Below are positions 6,480 to 9,661 of a stretch of DNA of 9,661 bases, piece by piece. The stretch comes from JACCVG01 sp034664165. Lineage in GTDB: Bacteria > Actinomycetota > Thermoleophilia > Solirubrobacterales > Thermoleophilaceae. The stretch's first letter is position 1. Each line of letters starts with the position of its first letter. The stretch spans positions 1 through 9,661 of the forward strand of contig JAXDIE010000113.1 in the NCBI GenBank assembly GCA_034664165.1, read 5' to 3'. A program made the position numbers and the translations under genes. Below the pieces are notes generated by a model. The model saw only the letters and a program-made list of their open reading frames with translations. It had not been told where the DNA came from and searched no databases.

Positions 6480-7253
6480 TCAGCGCAGCCGTTCCTCCAG
6501 CTGCCCGATCCGCTCGTTCAGTCGCCGCAGCTCGGCCATCAGGTGCGCGTTCGAGACCTGGGCCAGATCCGCGCCCTCTCCCTCGACCTCCTCCAGAGCC
6601 TCCTCCAAAGTCGGCTCTACGAACCGCTGCGCGATAGCACCGGTGAGGATTGCGACGAAGCCGATGCCCACGATGACGACCACCACGGAGAGCGCCTTGG
6701 CCGCCACGGTCGTCGGCTGAGCCGAGCCCAGCGTGGTCATGGTGGTGATCGAGAGATAGATCCCGTCGGCCAGGCTGCGCCCCGGCTCGAGGAAGGTGAA
6801 CGCCGCCCCCGAGGCCAGCACCACGACTCCGGCGGCGACGGCCGTGTAGTGAAGCCCGCGGTTGGTGAAGAGGCGGCGCACCAGCGGAGCGAGGCGCACC
6901 AGCGCAGCCAGGCGCAACAGCCTGATCGGCGCGAGGACCACGAGGAATGGCGGGGTGAGCAGCGTGATGGCCACGTCGAGCGGGTTGTCGGCCAGCCAGC
7001 GCCGGCGATCGGGAACCACCACGAGCATCGTCACCAGGTGCGCGACGAAGATCAGCCAGCTGGCCCAGTTCATGATCAGCCCAGCGAGATCCCATCCGGC
7101 CCCGGGATGAGAGTCGTAGATCACCACGACGGGAACGACCAGCGCCGCCGCCACCATCGTCGGGGCGAAGAAGGCTCGCTCGACCCGCTTTGAGCGTTCG
7201 TCCACCCGAAATAGTTCGACATCCGGCGCGCCGGGCCTGCGCGCCGGACTCAT
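6480..7253 (-). CDS. Voltage-gated-type cation channel with non-canonical selectivity filter
   Basis: This 257-residue membrane protein has the six-helix layout of potassium channels. S1 to S3 occupy roughly 28-46, 57-80 and 90-108. An arginine-rich S4-like helix lies at 109-133 (R111, R114, R120, R126, R127, R132). S5 is at about 136-155, the pore helix and filter at 163-180, and S6 at about 185-209. A charged, leucine-spaced C-terminal coiled coil (about 214-257) probably drives tetramer assembly. The pore helix keeps the canonical SITTMTT, but the filter reads TLGSAQ (174-179) where potassium channels have TVGYGD. Selectivity for potassium is therefore doubtful, and a nonselective channel or a non-conducting sensor are alternatives. 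The ATG at 7253 lies 9 bases after the stop of the ferritin-like gene, so the two are probably one operon. No strong ribosome binding site is seen. Confidence 0.85.
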   Translation of the reverse strand: MSPARRPGAPDVELFRVDERSKRVERAFFAPTMVAAALVVPVVVIYDSHPGAGWDLAGLIMNWASWLIFVAHLVTMLVVVPDRRRWLADNPLDVAITLLTPPFLVVLAPIRLLRLAALVRLAPLVRRLFTNRGLHYTAVAAGVVVLASGAAFTFLEPGRSLADGIYLSITTMTTLGSAQPTTVAAKALSVVVVIVGIGFVAILTGAIAQRFVEPTLEEALEEVEGEGADLAQVSNAHLMAELRRLNERIGQLEERLR

Positions 7254-7262
7254 CGCATCGGG

Positions 7263-7772
7263 TCAGGCGGCCCCTTCGGCCTCGTACTCGCGCAGGAAGC
7301 CCTCGAACAGGCGCCGGTGGCCCTCCTCATCGCGGAGGATCGCGATGACCATGTCCTGGGTCACCGGGTCCTTGCCCTCGCAGAACTCGATGATGTCGTT
7401 GTAGTGCGAGATCGCGCCGCTCTCGGCCTCGATCACGCCCTTGATGACATGGACGATGTCGGTCTGGTGCTCCGGAGGCTGGAGGTATGACTGCTCCGCC
7501 TGGAACTCCATCGAACCGGGGACGACGCCGTAGAGCTCCTTGATCCGCGCGCCGTACTGCTCCGCGTGGCCGAGCTCCTCCTGGACGTCGGTCTTGAGGC
7601 TCTCGATGATCTCCTGGGCGCGCACGCCATCCGGGTTGATCGAGTTGGCCATGTAGCTCATGACCGTCTCCATCTCCATCCAATAGGCCTTTATGAGCAT
7701 TCCGAGCAGCTCGTCGCGCTCAGCCTGACGGTCATCGCTCAGGATTCCTCCTGTGGGTGTCAAGGTCGTCAC
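7263..7772 (-). CDS. Ferritin-like diiron protein (bacterioferritin/rubrerythrin superfamily)
   Basis: This 169-residue protein is predicted to fold as a four-helix bundle with a diiron site. Candidate ligands are E33 or E35 in helix A, E66 and H69 in EELGHAEQ (helix B), E115 or E117 in VIEAES (helix C), and E149/E150 with H152 in RDEEGHRRLFEGF (helix D). The paired EXXH motifs are characteristic. Length and motifs suit iron oxidation or storage, but nothing visible shows a heme site or cage assembly, so I keep the call at superfamily level. The GTG start at 7772 is supported by GGAGG five bases upstream. The next in-frame methionine is at residue 25, inside the first helix. The channel gene follows after 9 bases in the same direction. 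A 13-base palindrome lies about 30 bases upstream and may regulate it. Confidence 0.88.
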   Translation of the reverse strand: MTTLTPTGGILSDDRQAERDELLGMLIKAYWMEMETVMSYMANSINPDGVRAQEIIESLKTDVQEELGHAEQYGARIKELYGVVPGSMEFQAEQSYLQPPEHQTDIVHVIKGVIEAESGAISHYNDIIEFCEGKDPVTQDMVIAILRDEEGHRRLFEGFLREYEAEGAA

Positions 7773-7777
7773 TTCTG

Positions 7778-7782
7778 CCTCC
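7778..7782 (-). promoter_or_regulatory. Ribosome binding site fixing the ferritin-like GTG start
   Basis: On the minus strand GGAGG is followed by five bases and GTG. It is one of the few clear Shine-Dalgarno sites in the window and supports the non-ATG start. Confidence 0.7.
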
Positions 7783-7802
7783 GTATCTGAAGCCGGGTGT
7801 TC

Positions 7803-7815
7803 GTAAGGCCCTTAC
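7803..7815. promoter_or_regulatory. 13-base palindrome between ferritin-like and EcsC genes, possible operator
   Basis: GTAAGG-C-CCTTAC has perfect six-base arms around one central base, in the divergent intergenic region 30 bases upstream of the ferritin-like start and 55 upstream of the EcsC start. AT-containing arms stand out against the GC-rich surroundings. It does not match the DtxR/IdeR consensus as I know it. An operator is plausible but unproven. Confidence 0.42.
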
Positions 7816-7869
7816 TACCCACCGTAGGCAATACAACGCCTCCGCCGTCGGGTCAGCCCGATAGGGGCA

Positions 7870-7875
7870 TATGCT
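7870..7875 (+). promoter_or_regulatory. -10 element TATGCT, possibly giving a leaderless EcsC message
   Basis: TATGCT fits TANNNT and is followed by GAAAAAC and then GTG (7883), the same 7-base spacing seen at the cupredoxin and glyoxalase genes. It overlaps the ATG at 7871, so if it is the promoter, that ATG cannot be the start. Confidence 0.4.
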
Positions 7876-8593
7876 GAAAAACGTGGCCGACGCCCCAGGA
7901 ACGGAGATGACGGTGCAGCCGCCAGAGGACGTGCGCGCCCTGCTCGACGCCGTGCCCGGCACGCTCTGGGATCGCCTGCGCAAGGACCCCACCCGCGCAC
8001 CCGAGCACATCGCCCTGGAGGCCGCGAAGCGCTTCGCCCCGGCGGCCGAGCGCTGGGCCGCCGAGCACAGCGGCAAGCCCCCGGGTGAGGCGGCGCGCCT
8101 CGCCGTGCGCCGCCACGTGATGCTTTCCAGGTTCGAGGGCGCTGCTTTGGGGGTCGGCGGAGCGATCACAGCCGTGCCCGACCTAGCCGCGCTGGCCTGG
8201 ATCCAGAGCCGCATGACCTTCTTCGTAGCGGCCTCCTATGGCTACGACCCGCACCACCCGATGCGCCCGGCGGAGCTGCTCGCACTCCAGGAGTTCTTCG
8301 AGACTCCGGCGCAGGCGCGGGCGGCGCTCGACGGGCTGGCCGCGCCGATGGCGCTCACCTACATCGCCAACCGCCTCCAGCGCGAGGAGGCCCTCGGGCG
8401 GCAGCTGGTGGCCTACCTGGGAAAGCGGGTGAGCCAGCGGGTGTTCCGCCGCCTGATCCCGTTCATCTCGATGCCCGTCTCGGCCGTGCAGAACTCACGC
8501 GCGACCGCCGAGCTCGGGAACCGGGCGCTGCTCTACTACGGTGGCGACGACCGGCCGTACGGCGCGCCGGCGGTCGCTCCGGAATCCTCCTAG
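7871..8593 (+). CDS. EcsC-family protein
   Basis: The product has 240 residues, or 236 if the in-frame GTG at 7883 is used. The EcsC core lies at about 80-145: RFEGAALGVGGAITAVPDLA, then an aromatic and hydrophobic helix (AWIQSRMTFFVAASYGYDP), then RPAELLALQEFF. A second conserved-looking helical part follows (about 160-220, ALTYIANRLQREEALGRQ and KRVSQRVFRRLIPFISMPVSA). EcsC is named from the Bacillus ecs transport operon, but its biochemical role is not settled; the glycine-rich hydrophobic helix suggests membrane association. I keep the ATG at 7871 as the conservative start. A TATGCT -10 spaced 7 bases before GTG 7883 argues for the shorter form, and an ATG at Met13 with ACGGAG just before it is a third option. 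The ferritin-like gene is divergent, and the dehydrogenase gene converges. Confidence 0.8.
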   Translation: MLKNVADAPGTEMTVQPPEDVRALLDAVPGTLWDRLRKDPTRAPEHIALEAAKRFAPAAERWAAEHSGKPPGEAARLAVRRHVMLSRFEGAALGVGGAITAVPDLAALAWIQSRMTFFVAASYGYDPHHPMRPAELLALQEFFETPAQARAALDGLAAPMALTYIANRLQREEALGRQLVAYLGKRVSQRVFRRLIPFISMPVSAVQNSRATAELGNRALLYYGGDDRPYGAPAVAPESS

Positions 8594-8594
8594 G

Positions 8595-8629
8595 CCCCAC
8601 CGGGGTCAAGATCCGGCGACGCCTGACCC
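8595..8629. terminator. Possible bidirectional hairpin between converging EcsC and dehydrogenase genes
   Basis: GGGTCA (8603-8608) pairs with TGACCC (8624-8629), and GGC/GCC inside can extend it. An overlapping alternative stem CCCC-ACC-GGGG spans 8595-8605. There is no T-tract on either strand, so factor-independent termination is uncertain. The convergent position is what supports the call. Confidence 0.4.
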
Positions 8630-8646
8630 GGAATGGCGCGTCTCGA

Positions 8647-9336
8647 TCAGGCGCGGCCGTACACGGGGATTGCCGCCCCCGAGGTCGGCGCGGATTCCTC
8701 CGAGACCAGGAACCGGATGACGGCGCCGATCTGCTCGGGCGGGACCCACTTGGAGTGATCGGAGTTGGGCATGGCGGCCCGGTTTGCCGGCGTGTCGATC
8801 ACGCTGGGGAGAACCGCGTTGGCGCGCACCCCCGCGTCGCGATAGTCGGCGTCGAGCGAGCGGATGAGGGCAAGAACCCCGGCCTTGGCCGTGTTGTAGG
8901 CAGCCTGACCCGGGCCTGGATCGAGCGCGGCCCGCGCGGACACGCCGACGATCGCGCCGCCGCCCGCGTCCACCAGGCGCGGAGCCGCCGCGCGCGCGAG
9001 CAGGAAGAGCGGCCGGAGGTTCACCCGGAGCATGGAGTCGAAGTCCTCGGGCTCGATTTCGTGCGCCTTCTTCCCGCCCGCATAGCCGCCCACCAGGTTG
9101 ACCACGGCCCCGAGCGAGTCGACGCCGGCGACCACGGCGTCCACCGCCAACGGGTCCATGAGATCTGCCTGTACGAGGGTGAGAGCGTCGCGATCACCGA
9201 AGTCGGCCTGGATCCGCTCCAGCTCGTGCTCGGCCACCCAGGTGGCTGTGACCGGATGCCCCGCGCCGAGCAGCGCGGTGAGCACGCCATGGCCCAGCGC
9301 ACCCGTTCCGCCCGCCACAAGAACCGCGGACGGCAT
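8647..9336 (-). CDS. Short-chain dehydrogenase/reductase (SDR)
   Basis: This 229-residue enzyme has the full classical SDR signature. The cofactor loop is TGALGHG at 11-17, in the order TGxxxGxG. D58 lies in QADLMD. The usual NNAG is replaced by NLVGG at 80-84. N106 is in RVNL, S133 in VGVSARAA, and Y147 and K151 in YNTAK. The tail LPSVIDTPANR at 176-186 matches the conserved post-catalytic loop. It should carry out NAD(P)-dependent oxidation or reduction of a hydroxyl or carbonyl group; the substrate is not evident. The second cofactor strand ends at TATWV without an acidic residue, which leans towards NADPH, though this is a weak sign. The ATG at 9336 is preceded by AGGTG 8 bases upstream, inside a 12-base palindrome. 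The downstream EcsC gene converges, and the YhaM-like gene is divergent. Confidence 0.9.
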   Translation of the reverse strand: MPSAVLVAGGTGALGHGVLTALLGAGHPVTATWVAEHELERIQADFGDRDALTLVQADLMDPLAVDAVVAGVDSLGAVVNLVGGYAGGKKAHEIEPEDFDSMLRVNLRPLFLLARAAAPRLVDAGGGAIVGVSARAALDPGPGQAAYNTAKAGVLALIRSLDADYRDAGVRANAVLPSVIDTPANRAAMPNSDHSKWVPPEQIGAVIRFLVSEESAPTSGAAIPVYGRA

Positions 9337-9338
9337 GT

Positions 9339-9350
9339 CAGGTGCACCTG
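9339..9350. promoter_or_regulatory. 12-base perfect palindrome CAGGTGCACCTG at the dehydrogenase start
   Basis: The palindrome ends 2 bases before the dehydrogenase ATG (minus strand). One half contains AGGTG, the only Shine-Dalgarno-like run for that gene. A repressor bound here would block both RNA polymerase and the start region. As RNA it has no loop, so a hairpin would be short. It could also be chance. Confidence 0.42.
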
Positions 9351-9442
9351 CTTGTGACCGACTCCATCTCCATGCACCGTATCCGTTCCACAGGGGAGCC
9401 CAGCCGTCACACCGGCGGGCACTCGCCGTCCGAAAGCCGGTC

Positions 9443-9448
9443 TACCGT
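9443..9448 (+). promoter_or_regulatory. Candidate -10 TACCGT before the YhaM-like gene
   Basis: TACCGT fits TANNNT and would start transcription about 3 bases before the ATG at 9459. No -35 or strong ribosome binding site is seen. An imperfect stem CGGCG/CGCCG with a six-base loop lies just upstream (9413-9428). Confidence 0.28.
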
Positions 9449-9458
9449 GATTGGCGAG

Positions 9459-9661
9459 ATGACCCAGGCGCAGCTGACAGTGCCGATCGAAGGCGACTCC
9501 GGGCCGGAGAAGCACTTCGTCCGCGATCTGGTCGATGGCCAGGCCGTCGACTCCATCTTCGTGGTGCGCGACCGCGCTCGCCGCCAGAAGAAGAACGGCG
9601 AGGACTTCCTCAAGCTCCAGCTCGGCGATGTCACCGGCGCCATCGAGGCCGTGGCATGGGA
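9459..9661 (+). CDS. YhaM-like OB-fold protein (3'-5' exoribonuclease family), N-terminal part
   Basis: Only 67 codons are visible before the window ends. Residues about 19-67 form an OB-fold nucleic-acid-binding domain: HFVRDLVDGQAVDSIFVV, then RARRQKKNGEDFLKL, then GDVTGAIEAVAW. This pattern (xGQxVDSxFxV, KNG, DxTGxIEAxxW) is the hallmark of the N-terminal domain of YhaM/Cbf1-type 3'-5' exoribonucleases, where it precedes an HD-type phosphohydrolase domain. The HD domain would lie beyond the window, so the nuclease call is an expectation and not an observation. The ATG at 9459 is the chosen start; an in-frame GTG at 9447 would add four residues, but it overlaps the candidate -10. The dehydrogenase gene is divergent, with 122 bases between. 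Confidence 0.75.
   Translation, partial: MTQAQLTVPIEGDSGPEKHFVRDLVDGQAVDSIFVVRDRARRQKKNGEDFLKLQLGDVTGAIEAVAW

Noticed and set aside
7207..7231. CCGAAATAGTTCGACATCCG resembling the 39-bp repeat
   Set aside because: The match needs gaps and covers only part of the unit. It lies within the channel coding sequence and is best explained as chance.

Overview
This window is high-GC DNA, most likely from an actinobacterium of the class Thermoleophilia (Solirubrobacterales/Gaiellales type). I infer this from the base composition, the protein families present (SnoaL-like proteins beginning MSQENVE, a DUF559 endonuclease with an AbiEi-like head, EcsC) and apparent leaderless starts. No marker gene fixes the taxon. 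There are ten protein genes (two cut by the window edges) and one tRNA. No intergenic stretch exceeds 150 bases.

Region 1 (1-2850, +) is the distal part of an iron-uptake operon: the C-terminus of an EfeO/EfeM-type periplasmic protein, then 7 bases later a large FTR1/EfeU-type permease with a roughly 480-residue extracytoplasmic domain. Region 2 (2851-3917) holds a 39-bp direct repeat in two copies and a minus-strand DUF559 endonuclease gene whose stop codon lies inside one repeat copy. Region 3 (3940-5506, +) encodes a secreted cupredoxin fused to a fibronectin-III-like domain, followed 9 bases later by a class I methyltransferase.

Region 4 (5507-6334, -) carries a SnoaL-like protein and a glyoxalase I with all four metal ligands. 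It is divergent from tRNA-Phe(GAA) at 6391-6463. Region 5 (6480-7772, -) is a two-gene unit: a diiron ferritin-like protein, then a six-helix voltage-gated-type channel whose selectivity filter is not the canonical TVGYG. Region 6 (7871-9661) has an EcsC-family protein (+), a short-chain dehydrogenase (-), and the start of a gene for a YhaM-like nucleic-acid-binding protein (+) that runs off the edge.

Iron is the recurrent theme (EfeO, FTR1 permease, ferritin-like protein, possibly the cupredoxin as oxidase partner), but these genes are in separate transcription units. Two genes share the arrangement TAGGCT + 7 bases + ATG, and a third fits TATGCT + 7 bases + GTG, which suggests leaderless transcription. 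I see no clear new defence or mobile system. The best candidates for something undescribed are the DUF559 gene with its overlapping repeat, the channel with an altered filter paired with a ferritin, and the separated cupredoxin.
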